DNA of 64,000 bases from Massilia atriviolacea (GTDB lineage Bacteria; Pseudomonadota; Gammaproteobacteria; Burkholderiales; Burkholderiaceae_D): positions 565,019 to 629,018 of the forward strand of contig NZ_RXLQ01000001.1 of assembly GCF_003953935.1 (NCBI RefSeq), given 5' to 3'. The translations under genes and the position numbers were made by a program. The notes under the pieces are model-generated. The model made no database searches. It was not told where the DNA came from and worked only from the letters and a program-made list of their open reading frames with translations. Shown here in pieces: positions 50,231 to 60,244 of this stretch (position 1 is its first letter; the number at the start of each line of letters is the position of its first letter).

Positions 50231-52264
50231 TTAAAACCTGGTGCGAACGCCAAACTGGAAATGTCGGCCAGGCAGTGGCGAAACGTCCTTGAGTACCGAA
50301 GTGGACAGGCGGATATCGTCGTTCAAGAGATTGCGGGCGATCATGAACCAGGTCAGGTCGAGCGAGCCCATGCGCTGGGTGTACGCCAGATTCGCGTTCA
50401 GCTGGGTGTAGCCCGGGGTCGCGCGCTGTTCGAAACTGGCGAGGCGGTCCTGGCTTTGGGCGCGCACCACCGACATGCCGGCGCGCAGTGCGCCGCTGCG
50501 GTAGCCGGCGTCGGCGCCGATGCGGGTGGCCGGCTGCAGCGGCAGGTTGCCGCCGCGCTCGAGCTTGCCGCGCGAGGTGTCGGCGAAGCCGCGCAGGGAC
50601 AGGCCCTCGCCGTGCTGGTTGTAGCTCACTTCCGCTTCGGCGCCGCGGATGCTGGCGTCGGCCTGCTCGTAGACGCGCTGCAGCAGTTCCTCACCTGGAT
50701 TGCCTTCTTCGTCGACCAGGGCGCCGTTGATATTTCCGTAGATGAAGTCCTTGACCTTGTTCTGGAACACGTTCGCTTTCCAGCGCACCAGGCCGCTGAC
50801 CTTTTGCAGCGACAGCTCGATGTTGCGCGAGGTTTCCTTTTTAAAGTCGGCGTTGCCGATGTCGAAGGTCTGGGTGGCGTCGTGCGGGCCGCCCGAATAC
50901 AGTTCCTCGGTGGCCGGGGCGCGCTGCGCCACCGAGACCGTCGCGCCGGCGCTGTAGCCGGGCACGAAGCCCCACTGCGCGCCGGCCGAGTAGGAACCGA
51001 GGTCGAACTTGCGCTCGACGTTGCCGACCGGCCGCCGCTTGACCGACTCCAGGCGCGCGCCGGCGTTCACGCGCACCGGGCCGACGTCGCGTTCCTCGAC
51101 CACGAACAGGGCGTTCGAGGTCGAGTGCGTGACCGGCACCGTGTCCGGCCCGCCTTCGCCGCTCAGGGCGCTGAAGTGGGCATTCTCGGTCTGCACGCCA
51201 AAGGTGCCGTGCCAGCCGGCCAGCGGCGCATGGGTCAGTTCGGCGCGGGTTTCCAGGGCGCGATTGGCGAACACCACTTCCGGCTTGTTTTCGTCGTCCA
51301 GTTCGGCGTGCTCGTAATCGGTGTAGCCGAGCTTGAACTTGATGGATTCGACGCCGCCGAAGGGCTTATTCAGCAGGGTGTCGAGATCGTAGCGGGTCTG
51401 CGACTGGTCGATCTGCGAGCCTTCCAGGGTCGGGATGCCGTAGCGGTTGTTCAGCGTGGAGACCGACACGCCGGCGTGGCCCCAGTCGCCGATCAGCGAG
51501 GCGCCGGCGCCCAGCGTGTCCTGGCGCGTAAACGATTGCGGCAGGCGGCCCGAGGCCGATGCCGGGTCGCCCGGCACGCGGTTGTCGGGAATCTTGTAGT
51601 CGTCGGCGCGGCGCAGATTGCCGTCGATGTGCAGGCCGATATTGCCGACCGCGCCATCGAGCGACCCGGAGGCGCTGCGGCCGCGGTCGACCGTGCCGTA
51701 GCGCGCTTCCAGCTGGCCGGCCGGCTTGTCTTCGAGCGCGGTCGGGATGCGTTCGTTGACCACGTTGACCAGGCCGCCGATGGCGCCCGAGCCGTACAGC
51801 AAGGCGGCCGGACCGCGCAGGATTTCGATCTGGCGCGCCACGGCGCCGTCGGCCGAGACCGCGTGGTCGTTGGACAGGCCCGACACATCGGACACGGCCA
51901 TGCCGTTTTCCAGCATCTTGACGCGCGAGCCTTCCAGCCCGCGAATGATGGGCCGCGAAGCGCCGGCGCCGAAGCCCGAGGCCGACACCCCGAGTTCGTT
52001 CGACAGCGTTTCGCCCAGCGAGCCGCCGAGCTTGTCGCGCAATTCATCGCCCGACAGGATCTTGGCGGGGGTGAGGATCTGGTCGCCTTCGGACTTGCCG
52101 AACGGGTTGGCGGTAACGATCACCTTGGGCACGGCGGTAGGCACGGCAGTAGGCACGGCGGTAGGCACGGCAGTAGGCACGGCGGCCACTTGGGCGTTGG
52201 CGTAGTTCAGGGTGGACAGGGCGGACAGGATCGCGCTGGCAAGCAGCGTACGTTGGACATTCAT
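50231..52264 (-). CDS. TonB-dependent outer-membrane receptor, ZnuD-like
   Basis: The 677-residue protein has a signal peptide (to about residue 24), a VPTA repeat linker, a TonB-box-like KVIVTANPFG, a plug domain (about 60-165; RPIIRGLEGSRVKMLENGM, LRGPAALLYGSGAIGG) and a 22-strand barrel ending in the aromatic residue of QFGVRTRF. Segments such as APATEELYSGGPHDATQTFDIGN match zinc-uptake receptors of the ZnuD type. Zinc as ligand is inferred. A DUF2946-like gene precedes it, supporting a metal link. Confidence 0.85.
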   Translation of the reverse strand: MNVQRTLLASAILSALSTLNYANAQVAAVPTAVPTAVPTAVPTAVPKVIVTANPFGKSEGDQILTPAKILSGDELRDKLGGSLGETLSNELGVSASGFGAGASRPIIRGLEGSRVKMLENGMAVSDVSGLSNDHAVSADGAVARQIEILRGPAALLYGSGAIGGLVNVVNERIPTALEDKPAGQLEARYGTVDRGRSASGSLDGAVGNIGLHIDGNLRRADDYKIPDNRVPGDPASASGRLPQSFTRQDTLGAGASLIGDWGHAGVSVSTLNNRYGIPTLEGSQIDQSQTRYDLDTLLNKPFGGVESIKFKLGYTDYEHAELDDENKPEVVFANRALETRAELTHAPLAGWHGTFGVQTENAHFSALSGEGGPDTVPVTHSTSNALFVVEERDVGPVRVNAGARLESVKRRPVGNVERKFDLGSYSAGAQWGFVPGYSAGATVSVAQRAPATEELYSGGPHDATQTFDIGNADFKKETSRNIELSLQKVSGLVRWKANVFQNKVKDFIYGNINGALVDEEGNPGEELLQRVYEQADASIRGAEAEVSYNQHGEGLSLRGFADTSRGKLERGGNLPLQPATRIGADAGYRSGALRAGMSVVRAQSQDRLASFEQRATPGYTQLNANLAYTQRMGSLDLTWFMIARNLLNDDIRLSTSVLKDVSPLPGRHFQFGVRTRF
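52133..52180 (-). repeat. Four 12-bp tandem repeats (VPTA) in the TonB receptor gene
   Basis: Four in-frame copies of a 12-base unit encode Val-Pro-Thr-Ala just after the predicted signal cleavage site. The Thr codon alternates ACT and ACC, giving a 24-base higher-order unit. Such tracts change copy number by slippage; since the unit is a multiple of three, changes would lengthen the linker before the TonB box rather than break the frame. Confidence 0.85.
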
Positions 52265-52358
52265 GCGAAAACCTCAGGCAGACAAAAGTGACAGACAGGC
52301 GCGCACCGGCCGCGAACGGCGAGGCGAAGCGCAAAAAAAACAGGGGTAAAACTGGCTG

Positions 52359-52694
52359 TCAGGCCTGTGGTGGAGCGCGCGGTTCGAACGCGCGCAGGGA
52401 GCGCGCGCGGGCTTCCTGGGGAGTGATGGAGGCAAGCAGCGCCGCGCCGGGATCGGTGTAGGCAAAGCCGTGCGCATGGCTGGGCAAGGGCCCGGCCAGC
52501 TGGGCAAAAGCGAGGCACTGGTCGCAGCTCTGGTCCTGGGCTACCGCGCGCGAGAGCGCGCTGCCGTCCTGGTGCGCGCTGATGCCAGCTTGCTGCGCAA
52601 CGCTCCAGTGCGACATCACGTGCGAGGTCGCCATCTGCTGCGACATCAGCAGCAGAAGCGACAACAGGATGCGAACGAAGGACTGGCGGGTCAT
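52359..52694 (-). CDS. DUF2946-like small exported protein
   Basis: The 111-residue protein has a signal segment (residues 5-20), a His/Ser/Met-rich stretch (ATSHVMSHW), a CDQCLAFAQLAG motif with a Cys-xx-Cys pair (about residues 57-68) and another His pair (SHAHG). This is the make-up of DUF2946 proteins, often next to metal-uptake genes. A metal-handling role is inferred. It lies 21 bases after the exonuclease and 94 before the TonB receptor. Confidence 0.72.
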   Translation of the reverse strand: MTRQSFVRILLSLLLLMSQQMATSHVMSHWSVAQQAGISAHQDGSALSRAVAQDQSCDQCLAFAQLAGPLPSHAHGFAYTDPGAALLASITPQEARARSLRAFEPRAPPQA

Positions 52695-52715
52695 GGTGCC
52701 AATATTGTAAAGCGA

Positions 52716-53369
52716 TCAGGCGCTTTGTGGCGGATTTTCTGCCAAACGCGCCGCGTCCGCCATCTGGCGCAGCCAGGCCGGCACCTTGGCCGCGCTCAGC
52801 TTGTTCATCGAGACCAGCAACTGCGGCGCCAGCGCGCCGAAACCGTAGGTGTCGCCCAGGTGGCGCGCGATGTGGATCAGGAGGTCGGCCGCCACTTCGG
52901 CATCGGCCTCGGCGCGGTGGGCGGCGCTGCGGAAGCGAATCCCCAGCTGGCCCGACAGCAGGCCCAGCTTGTAGCTCGACAAGCCCGGAAACACGCGGCG
53001 CGACAGCTTGAGCGAACACACCAGCCCCTGGTGCGCCGGGACCATGCCCAGGCGCCCGGCCTCGGCGTGCAGGAATTTTTCGTCGAAGCTGGCGTTGTGG
53101 GCCGACAAGGCATCGCTGCCGATGAACGCCAGCAGCTGCGGCAGCACGCGTTCGACCGGCGGCGCGCCGTCGACCATCGCCTGCGAAATGCCGGTCAGCG
53201 CGGAAATGAAGGGCGGAATAGTCGCGCCGCAATTGACCAGCGAGACGAAGCGCTCCGTCACGCGGCCGTCGACGATGCGCAGCGCCGCCACTTCGGTGAT
53301 GCGGTCGCCGTAGGCCGGCGACAAACCCGTGGTCTCGAAATCGAGCATGACGATCGGTTTCTCGAACAC
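52716..53369 (-). CDS. 3'-5' exonuclease of the DnaQ family
   Basis: The 217-residue protein has the DEDD exonuclease motifs: LDFETTGLSP (Exo I, Asp and Glu), AHNASFDEKFL (Exo II) and HRAEADAE (Exo III, with His and Asp of the DEDDh type). It resembles the PolC/DnaQ-type proofreading fold but is free-standing. The start is GTG with a strong AGGAGG site that overlaps the Hsp70 gene's stop region; the gap is 9 bases. Confidence 0.92.
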   Translation of the reverse strand: MFEKPIVMLDFETTGLSPAYGDRITEVAALRIVDGRVTERFVSLVNCGATIPPFISALTGISQAMVDGAPPVERVLPQLLAFIGSDALSAHNASFDEKFLHAEAGRLGMVPAHQGLVCSLKLSRRVFPGLSSYKLGLLSGQLGIRFRSAAHRAEADAEVAADLLIHIARHLGDTYGFGALAPQLLVSMNKLSAAKVPAWLRQMADAARLAENPPQSA

Positions 53370-53378
53370 GGCGCCCTC

Positions 53379-54629
53379 CTAGCCGAACTTGCGCACGGCG
53401 TCGAGCGCGAGCCCGGCGCCGATGCTGCCGAACAGGTCGCCTTCGACCTTGCGCGCATTCGGCACCAGCGCGCCGATGCGCTCGCGCAGCATGCGCACCC
53501 CGCTCGAGCCGCCCGTGAAGAACACGGTGTCGACCGCGTCCGGCGCCACGCCGGCGTCCGTCAGCAGCTTCAGCACGGTCTGGTCGATGCTGCCGACCAG
53601 GTGGCCGATGGCTTCGTCGAACCCGCTGCGCTGCAGCAGCAGCTCGACCGGCGGCGACAGGCGCTCCAGCGCCAGCGTGTAGCTGGCCGCGTCCGACAGG
53701 GCGATCTTGCCTTCTTCGACCTGCATCGCCAGCCAGTGGCCGGAGCGGTCTTCGATCAGGCGCTGCAGGCGGCCCAGCTTGTCCGGCTCGCGGGCGTCGC
53801 GCGCCACGTCGGCCAGTTGCGCCGCCGCTTTCTTGGTATAGGCCAGGTTGATGGTGTGCCAGGTCGCCAGGTTGAAGAAATAGCTCGATGGAATCGCACT
53901 ATTATTGTTCAACAGGGTCTGGTAACCGAGCAGCGGCATCACCGACGACAGGCTCAGGTATTTATCGAAGTCGGTGCCGCCGATGTGCACCCCGCCGGTG
54001 GCCAGGATGTCGTCGCGCCGCTCGGCCTTGAGCGCCCGTTCGGGCGACAGGCGCACCAGCGAAAAGTCCGAGGTGCCGCCGCCGATGTCGGCGATCAGCA
54101 CCAGCTCCTCGCGCCGGATCTGCGACTCGTAGTCGAAGGCGGCCGCGATCGGCTCGTACTGGAAGGCCACGTGCTGGAAGCCGACCGAGCGCGCCACCTC
54201 GGCCAGGGTATCCTCGGCCAGGCGGTCGGCATCCTTGCTGTCGTCGATGAAGAACACCGGACGGCCGAACACGGCCGAGGTGAAGCTGCGCCCCGCTTCG
54301 CGTTCCGCGCGCCGCTTGACCTCGCCGATGAAGTGCGACAGCAGCATGCGGAACGGCAATGCGCGTCCGCCGACCTCGGTCTGGCCGTCGATCAGGCTGG
54401 TGCCGAGCAAGCTCTTGAGCGAGCGCATCAGGCGCCCTTCGTAGCCGGCAAGATAGCCCGCCAGGGCCGCGCGGCCATAGCTGACCTCCTCGTCCTCGGC
54501 ATTGAAAAACACCACCGAGGGCAAGGTTGCCTTGCCATCCTCGAGGGCGAGCAGGGACGACTGGCCGGGGCGGACCCAGCCTACTGTTGAGTTTGACGTT
54601 CCGAAATCGACGCCGCAAGCATTCGCCAT
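53379..54629 (-). CDS. Hsp70-family protein (YegD-like, no substrate-binding domain)
   Basis: The 416-residue protein is an Hsp70-type ATPase: N-terminal DFGTSNSTVGW, phosphate loop LIADIGGGTSDFSLV and FFTGGSSGVRMLRERI. It is much shorter than DnaK (about 640), with no C-terminal peptide-binding domain, like E. coli YegD. Its partner and clients are unknown. It heads the minus-strand string, with the LacI gene divergent. Confidence 0.9.
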   Translation of the reverse strand: MANACGVDFGTSNSTVGWVRPGQSSLLALEDGKATLPSVVFFNAEDEEVSYGRAALAGYLAGYEGRLMRSLKSLLGTSLIDGQTEVGGRALPFRMLLSHFIGEVKRRAEREAGRSFTSAVFGRPVFFIDDSKDADRLAEDTLAEVARSVGFQHVAFQYEPIAAAFDYESQIRREELVLIADIGGGTSDFSLVRLSPERALKAERRDDILATGGVHIGGTDFDKYLSLSSVMPLLGYQTLLNNNSAIPSSYFFNLATWHTINLAYTKKAAAQLADVARDAREPDKLGRLQRLIEDRSGHWLAMQVEEGKIALSDAASYTLALERLSPPVELLLQRSGFDEAIGHLVGSIDQTVLKLLTDAGVAPDAVDTVFFTGGSSGVRMLRERIGALVPNARKVEGDLFGSIGAGLALDAVRKFG

Positions 54630-54785
54630 GGTACCCTTTAGATTAAGGGGCGGTATTATACCAGACTGTGCCGCCAGCGCACAAACGCCGTGCAATGTCG
54701 CCGCGGCGCAACTGAAAAGCGGCGCCGCGCGCATCGCCATTGTTCTCATCAGTAAAGTATTGCCACATGGAAAGGTTGTGGTACA

Positions 54786-54815
54786 CTGGGCAATCCGGTA
54801 AGGATTGTTACCCAG
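54786..54815 (+). promoter_or_regulatory. Palindrome/hairpin just ahead of the LacI-type gene
   Basis: CTGGG and CAATCC pair with GGATTG and CCCAG around a 5-base loop, with a 3-base TTA bulge. It ends 7 bases before the ATG at 54823, next to the weak ribosome site. It could be an operator (possible autoregulation by the LacI protein) or an RNA hairpin that limits translation. Confidence 0.45.
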
Positions 54816-54822
54816 AAGAACA

Positions 54823-55893
54823 ATGACCCATACGCCAACGTCCAGTCCCAGCATCGCCGACCTCAAGCAGCTGATCCACAGCGAAGCGCGCCGCGTCACG
54901 TCCTACGACGTGGCCAGCGCGGCCGGGGTCTCGCAATCGGCCGTGTCGCGCTGCTTCAAGCCGGGCGCCAGCGTCTCGAAAGCGACCTTCGCGCGCGTGA
55001 TGCAAGCCGCCGCCGAACTCGACTACACGCCGAACGCCGCCGCGCGCAGCCTGATCACGCGCCGCTCCAACCTGATCGCAGTGGTGCTGTCGGACATCGT
55101 CACCCTGCACTATCCCCAGATTCTCTCCGAGCTGAGCCGGCAATTCGGCCAGCAGGGCATGCGCGTGCTGCTGTTTTCGCTGGCGCGCGAAGGCGATATC
55201 GGCGCCACCCTGGCCGATATCTGGCAGCACCAGGTCGACGGCGCGGTGCTGGCCGCCACCCTCAGCCACGAGCAGGCCGCCGAGTTCGAACGGCGCCGGA
55301 TTCCCTTCGTGCTGTTCAACCGCACCCTGCGCGACGGCACCGTCAACGCGGTCGTGTGCGACCAGGTGGAAGGAGCCCGGCTGCTGGTGTCGCGCCTGGC
55401 CGCCGCCGGCCACCAGCGCTTCGCCATGATCGACGGCCCGCCCGATTCGGCCATCGCCCAGGACCGCAAGCGCGGCGTGGCCGGACGCCTGGCCGAACTG
55501 GGCCTGGCCGCGCCGCTGGTGGTGGCCGGCGACTACGACTATGCCAGCGGCGGGCGCGGCCTGCGCGACATCATCGCCGGCCTGGGCGGCTTGCCGGACG
55601 CGATCATGTGCGGCAACGACATCATGGCCATCGGCTGCCTCGACACCGCGCGCCACGAGCTGGGGCTGGACGTGCCGCGCCAGTTGTCGGTGACCGGTTT
55701 CGACGGCATGGCGCCGGCCGGCTGGCTCAGCTACAAGCTGACCACCCTGCGCCAGCCGGTACAGACCATGACCCTGGCCGCCAGCGCCATGCTCACCGGG
55801 CTGATCTGTTCCAGCCCCGCCTGCCCCGAGCGGCGCGTGTTCTCGGCCGCCGTGGTCGAAGGCGCCACCGCCCGCCTCGGCCCGGCCGCTTGA
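54823..55893 (+). CDS. LacI-family transcriptional regulator
   Basis: The 356-residue protein has the LacI winged HTH (VTSYDVASAAGVSQSAVSRCF, about residues 25-45) and hinge (TPNAAARSLITRRS), then a periplasmic-binding-like ligand domain (about 65-345; VVLSDIVTLHYPQILSELSRQ, CGNDIMAIGCLD, SVTGFDG). The ligand is probably a small sugar or metabolite. It is divergent from the Hsp70 string and lies upstream of the CoxA gene; control of either is plausible. The ATG at 54823 is preferred to a TTG six codons earlier. Confidence 0.9.
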   Translation: MTHTPTSSPSIADLKQLIHSEARRVTSYDVASAAGVSQSAVSRCFKPGASVSKATFARVMQAAAELDYTPNAAARSLITRRSNLIAVVLSDIVTLHYPQILSELSRQFGQQGMRVLLFSLAREGDIGATLADIWQHQVDGAVLAATLSHEQAAEFERRRIPFVLFNRTLRDGTVNAVVCDQVEGARLLVSRLAAAGHQRFAMIDGPPDSAIAQDRKRGVAGRLAELGLAAPLVVAGDYDYASGGRGLRDIIAGLGGLPDAIMCGNDIMAIGCLDTARHELGLDVPRQLSVTGFDGMAPAGWLSYKLTTLRQPVQTMTLAASAMLTGLICSSPACPERRVFSAAVVEGATARLGPAA

Positions 55894-56026
55894 GGCTGCC
55901 GGGCGGCGCGCAAAGTTCCTGCCATCTCGCCGGCGCTTGAGCGGCGCCAACGCGCGCGTGGGAGCCAATCGTGCACCGGGCGCTCGCCGCTATAGTCATC
56001 CGTGAGATCGACGCACGGAGAGCCCG

Positions 56027-57622
56027 ATGAGCGTGAACATCCTTCCCGGCCAGGACGCGCCGGCGCACGAGCTGGCGCATCCCCATCCGCGCGGCTGGCG
56101 GCGCTGGCTGTATGCGACCAACCACAAGGATATCGGCACCCTCTACCTATGGTTTTCGCTGGCCATGTTCATGGCCGGCGGCGTGCTGGCCCTGCTGATC
56201 CGGCTCGAACTGTTCCAGCCGGGACTGCAATTCTTCCATCCCGAGGTCTACAACCAGTTCGTCACCGTGCACGGACTGGTGATGGTGTTCGGCGCCATCA
56301 TGCCGGCCTTCGTCGGCTTTGCCAACTGGATGATTCCGCTCCAGATCGGCGCTGCCGACATGGCGTTCGCGCGCATGAACAATTTGTCGTTCTGGCTGCT
56401 GCCGCCGGCCGCCCTGCTGCTGCTGGCCGCCTTTTTCAGCGCCGGCGGCGCCACCGCGTCGGGCTGGACCCTGTATCCGCCGCTGTCGCTGCAGATGGGG
56501 CCGGGCATGGACCTGGCCATCTTCGCCATCCACCTGATGGGCGCCTCGTCGATCATGGGCGCGATCAACATCATCACCACCATCCTCAACCTGCGCGCGC
56601 CCGGCATGCGCCTGATGAAGATGCCGATCTTTTGCTGGACCTGGCTGATCACGGCCTACCTGCTGATCGCCGTCATGCCGGTGCTGGCCGCCGCCGTCAC
56701 CATGCTGCTCACCGACCGCCACTTCGGCACCAGCTTCTTCAATGCGGCCGGCGGCGGCGACCCGGTCCTGTACCAGCACCTGTTCTGGTTCTTCGGCCAT
56801 CCGGAGGTGTACATCATGATCCTGCCCGGCTTCGGCATCATATCGCAGGTGATTCCCGCCTTCTCGCGCAAGAGCCTGTTCGGCTACGCCTCGATGGTGT
56901 ATGCCACCGCCGCCATCGCGATCCTGTCCTTCATCGTCTGGGCGCACCATATGTTCACCACCGGCATGCCGGTCACGGCCCAGCTGTTTTTCATGTATGC
57001 CACCATGCTGGTGGCGGTGCCGACCGGAGTCAAGGTGTTCAACTGGATCGCCACCATGTGGCGCGGCTCGCTGACGCTGGAGACGCCGATGCTGTTCGCG
57101 ATCGGCTTCATCTGGGTGTTTACCATCGGCGGACTGTCGGGCGTGCTGCTGGCGGTGGTGCCGATCGATGTCCAGGTGCACGACACCTATTACGTGGTGG
57201 CGCATTTTCACTATGTGCTGGTGGCCGGATCGCTGTTCTGCCTGTTCGCCGGCTTTTACTATTGGGTGCCGAAGTGGACCGGGCACCTGTATGACGAATG
57301 GCGCGCCAAGTGTCATTTCTGGAATTCGCTGGTCTGGGTCAACGTGACCTTTTTCCCCATGCACTTCCTGGGGCTGGCGGGCATGCCGCGCCGCTATGCC
57401 GACTATGCGGCGCAGTTCACCGACTTTCACATGCTCACCTCGGTCGGCGCCCTGCTGTTCGGGCTGACCCAGGCATACTGGCTGTTCGCCATCGTGCTGC
57501 CCACCGTGCGCGGCGGCGACAAAGCGCCGGCCAAGCCCTGGGACGGGGCCGAAGGCCTGGAATGGACCGTGCCCAGCCCCGCCCCCTTCCACACCTTCGA
57601 CATTGCGCCGCAGGTCAAATAG
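56027..57622 (+). CDS. ctaD: Cytochrome c oxidase subunit I (aa3-type), stand-alone
   Basis: The 531-residue protein has 12 membrane helices and the full catalytic set: heme a ligand His82, Asp111 of the D-channel, CuB ligand His258 with cross-linked Tyr262 in GHPEVY (Glu260), paired CuB His307/308, K-channel Lys336 (TGVKVFNW), and heme a3/a His393/395 (HFHYVL). It is therefore a full A1-type core. However, no subunit II (Cu-A) or III gene flanks it; a LacI regulator is upstream and a DUF2244 gene downstream. ATG 56027 has ACGGAGAG upstream. Confidence 0.93.
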   Translation: MSVNILPGQDAPAHELAHPHPRGWRRWLYATNHKDIGTLYLWFSLAMFMAGGVLALLIRLELFQPGLQFFHPEVYNQFVTVHGLVMVFGAIMPAFVGFANWMIPLQIGAADMAFARMNNLSFWLLPPAALLLLAAFFSAGGATASGWTLYPPLSLQMGPGMDLAIFAIHLMGASSIMGAINIITTILNLRAPGMRLMKMPIFCWTWLITAYLLIAVMPVLAAAVTMLLTDRHFGTSFFNAAGGGDPVLYQHLFWFFGHPEVYIMILPGFGIISQVIPAFSRKSLFGYASMVYATAAIAILSFIVWAHHMFTTGMPVTAQLFFMYATMLVAVPTGVKVFNWIATMWRGSLTLETPMLFAIGFIWVFTIGGLSGVLLAVVPIDVQVHDTYYVVAHFHYVLVAGSLFCLFAGFYYWVPKWTGHLYDEWRAKCHFWNSLVWVNVTFFPMHFLGLAGMPRRYADYAAQFTDFHMLTSVGALLFGLTQAYWLFAIVLPTVRGGDKAPAKPWDGAEGLEWTVPSPAPFHTFDIAPQVK

Positions 57623-57631
57623 CACAGCGAC

Positions 57632-58090
57632 ATGGCAAACCCGGAACCGGAATGGCTGTTGAAAAAGAACTGTTCGCTGTCGCCGCGCCAGGTGGGCGTG
57701 GCCTACGGCGCGCTGTGCGGCGCCCTGGCCGTCATCGGCCTGGCCTTTGCGCTGCGCGGCGCGTGGTTCGTGTTCGGCTTCGTGGCGCTCGACATCGCCG
57801 TGCTGGTGGCGGCATTGCTGTGCTACGCGCGCCACGCGGGCGACCGCGAGCTGGTCGCGTTCAGCGAGGGCGGCCTGATCGTGGAACGGGTCGAGGCGGG
57901 CAGGCTGGAGCGCATCCGGCTGGATGCATGCTGGACCCGCATCGTCATGCCCGACCGCAGGCGCAGCCTGATCGCGCTCGAATCGCGTGGCGTGACGGTG
58001 CGGATCGGCGGATTCGTGGGGGAAGAAATACGGCGGCAAGTCGCGCTGGAGCTGCGCAGGGAATTGCGCAGCCGCGCCCTGCTCCGCTGA
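57632..58090 (+). CDS. DUF2244 membrane protein
   Basis: The 152-residue protein has two membrane helices (about residues 22-42 and 47-67) and a charged cytoplasmic part (FSEGGLIVERVEAGRLERIRL, DRRRSLIALESRGVTVRIGGFV). This layout matches DUF2244, a family found beside cytochrome oxidase genes. It lies 9 bases after ctaD. Role unknown; perhaps oxidase assembly. Confidence 0.85.
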   Translation: MANPEPEWLLKKNCSLSPRQVGVAYGALCGALAVIGLAFALRGAWFVFGFVALDIAVLVAALLCYARHAGDRELVAFSEGGLIVERVEAGRLERIRLDACWTRIVMPDRRRSLIALESRGVTVRIGGFVGEEIRRQVALELRRELRSRALLR

Positions 58091-58139
58091 CCGACACGGC
58101 GCGCGGCGCGCGGCGCGACAGCGCCGGCGCCGCGGCCGG

Positions 58140-60212
58140 TCAGAACTCGTCCCACTCCTCGGTGGCGTGGCTGGCCGGCTTGGCCGGCTTGGCCAGGGCG
58201 GCTCGGGCGCCGGGCCTGGCCATCGTCGACGACGGCGTCGAGCGCGCCACCACCTGATGCGCCGCGCTGTGGGTGCGGTCGTCCAGCTTGAACACATTGA
58301 CCGCCTTGGCCAGTTGCGACGCCTGGAACTGCAAGCTCTCGGCCGCGGCGGCGGCTTCTTCGACCAGGGCCGCATTCTGCTGGGTCACGCCATCCATCTC
58401 GGCGATCGCCTGGTTGACCTGCGAAATACCCTGGCTCTGCTCGCCCGTGGCGACGGTGATCTCGGCGATGATGGCGTTGACCCGGCTCACGCTGGCCACC
58501 ACCTGTTCCATCGTGCTGCCGGCCTCGTCGACCTGGCGGCTGCCGATCGCCACCTTGCCAACCGAATCGTCGATCAGGGCCTTGATTTCCTTGGCCGCCG
58601 CCGCGCTGCGCTGGGCCAGGTTGCGCACTTCCGACGCCACCACCGCGAAACCGCGTCCCTGCTCCCCCGCGCGCGCCGCTTCCACCGCCGCGTTCAAGGC
58701 CAGGATATTCGTCTGGAAGGCGATGCCGTCGATCACGCTGATGATGTCGACGATCTTGTTGGACGATTCGTTAATCGAGGTCATGGTGGCGATCACCTGC
58801 GACACCGCCGCCCCGCTCTTGCGCGCCACGTCCGAGGCCGAGGCCGCCAGCTGGTTGGCCTGTTTGGCGTTCTCGGCATTGTCGCGCACGGTCGCGGTCA
58901 GCTCTTCGATCGAGGCCGCCGTTTCTTCCAGCGAACTGGCCTGCTGTTCGGTGCGCGCCGACAGGTCGTTATTGCCGTGCGCAATTTCGGCGCTGGACTG
59001 GGCCACGTTGTCGGCGCTCTCGTGCACCTGCACCAGCACCGCGTGAATCTTGGAGACGAAGGCATTGAAGCCCTCGCCGATCACCGCCAGCTCATCCTTG
59101 CCGCGCACATCGAGCCGCACCCGCAGGTCGGCCTCGCCCGAAGACAGATTGGTCATGGTCGCGCCCAGGGTGCGCAGCGGACGGGTCAGGCGCGACACCA
59201 CCAGCACCAGCACACCGCCCGTGGCCACGGCGCACACCAGCGCCACGATCAGGGTGTAGAGCAACAGTTCGCGCGCCGGGGCGGTGGCCACCGCCTTGGG
59301 GAAGCTCAGTTCCACGCTCCACGGCGCGATGTCGGCATGGATCGAGAGCGGCTGCAGCAGACGGATATTGCCGCGCCCATCGTCGAACTCGTACGGCTGG
59401 CCTTGCTTGATGCGTTCCAGCGCGGCCGCCGGCAGATCGTCGGCCGGCTTGCCCAGCCGCGCGGCGACGGGGTGGCTGGCATACAGGCCGCCGTTCGAAA
59501 TGAGCGACAGCTTGCCGCCCTCGATCACCTTCAGGCCGGCCAGGATGGCGGTCAGGCGCGGCAGCATGAAGTCGGCGCTGGCCGTGCCCTTGAACTTGCC
59601 GTCGACCATGATCGGCGACACGAGCGAAGCCATCAGCACATCCTTGCCCGCCACCGGATACACATAGGGTTCGGTGAAGTAGACCTTGCCGCTGCGCTTG
59701 GGAATGTCGTACCAGTCGTTGGCGCCGGCCGCCGTGCCGAACACGATCGGTTCGATATGCACCTCGTTCTTGGCGTCGCGCGTGAAGTACGGCATGTAGC
59801 GGCCGGTGGCGTCGTAGTGCGGCTTCTTGTCGGCGAACTCCGCATCCTTGCCGTCGAGTTCGTTCGGCTCGAAGGTCACCGCCGCCCCGATCAGGTCTTC
59901 CGTGCCGAGCAGGGTGGCCTTGGTCATCTCGCCGATCTGCTCGCGCTGCAAGGGCTGGGCGATGGCCTTGGTCGCGCGCATCGACGCGCCCAGGGAGATC
60001 ACACTGGCCAGGTTGGTCGACAGCCGGCTCTGCAAGGCGCCGACCACCTCGCGCGACGAGGTACGCGCGAGGTCCATGGCCGCCGCTTCGGCGCTGGCGC
60101 TGCTTTTCACGCCGATCACGACCGCCGTGACGGCCAGGCTGGCCACCACCAGTGCGGTGGCGGCGATGCAAATCTTGCTGTTGAGTGAAAGACCCGATCC
60201 GAATGCTGGCAT
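58140..60212 (-). CDS. Methyl-accepting chemotaxis protein with dCache sensor
   Basis: The 690-residue protein has a first membrane helix (about residues 13-35), a dCache-type periplasmic sensor (about 40-310; [31 protein letters not shown]), a second helix (about 317-341), HAMP, and a signalling domain with the conserved tip [36 protein letters not shown]. The last residues EEWDEF form a CheR/CheB-type docking tail. It starts 32 bases after the porin gene's stop on the same strand. The ligand is unknown, probably a small organic acid or amino acid. Confidence 0.92.
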   Translation of the reverse strand: MPAFGSGLSLNSKICIAATALVVASLAVTAVVIGVKSSASAEAAAMDLARTSSREVVGALQSRLSTNLASVISLGASMRATKAIAQPLQREQIGEMTKATLLGTEDLIGAAVTFEPNELDGKDAEFADKKPHYDATGRYMPYFTRDAKNEVHIEPIVFGTAAGANDWYDIPKRSGKVYFTEPYVYPVAGKDVLMASLVSPIMVDGKFKGTASADFMLPRLTAILAGLKVIEGGKLSLISNGGLYASHPVAARLGKPADDLPAAALERIKQGQPYEFDDGRGNIRLLQPLSIHADIAPWSVELSFPKAVATAPARELLLYTLIVALVCAVATGGVLVLVVSRLTRPLRTLGATMTNLSSGEADLRVRLDVRGKDELAVIGEGFNAFVSKIHAVLVQVHESADNVAQSSAEIAHGNNDLSARTEQQASSLEETAASIEELTATVRDNAENAKQANQLAASASDVARKSGAAVSQVIATMTSINESSNKIVDIISVIDGIAFQTNILALNAAVEAARAGEQGRGFAVVASEVRNLAQRSAAAAKEIKALIDDSVGKVAIGSRQVDEAGSTMEQVVASVSRVNAIIAEITVATGEQSQGISQVNQAIAEMDGVTQQNAALVEEAAAAAESLQFQASQLAKAVNVFKLDDRTHSAAHQVVARSTPSSTMARPGARAALAKPAKPASHATEEWDEF

Positions 60213-60244
60213 GGTTTTTTTATCCTCTCCGGTGTAATCGAACG

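Noticed and set aside
58091-58139. GC-rich stretch between DUF2244 and the chemoreceptor as a terminator
   Set aside because: Alternating GCGC can fold in many ways but has no T-run.
56147-58375. A 742-codon antisense ORF opposite the oxidase subunit gene
   Set aside because: Shadow of ctaD; the translation is His/Gln/Arg rich and its start lies in unrelated sequence.
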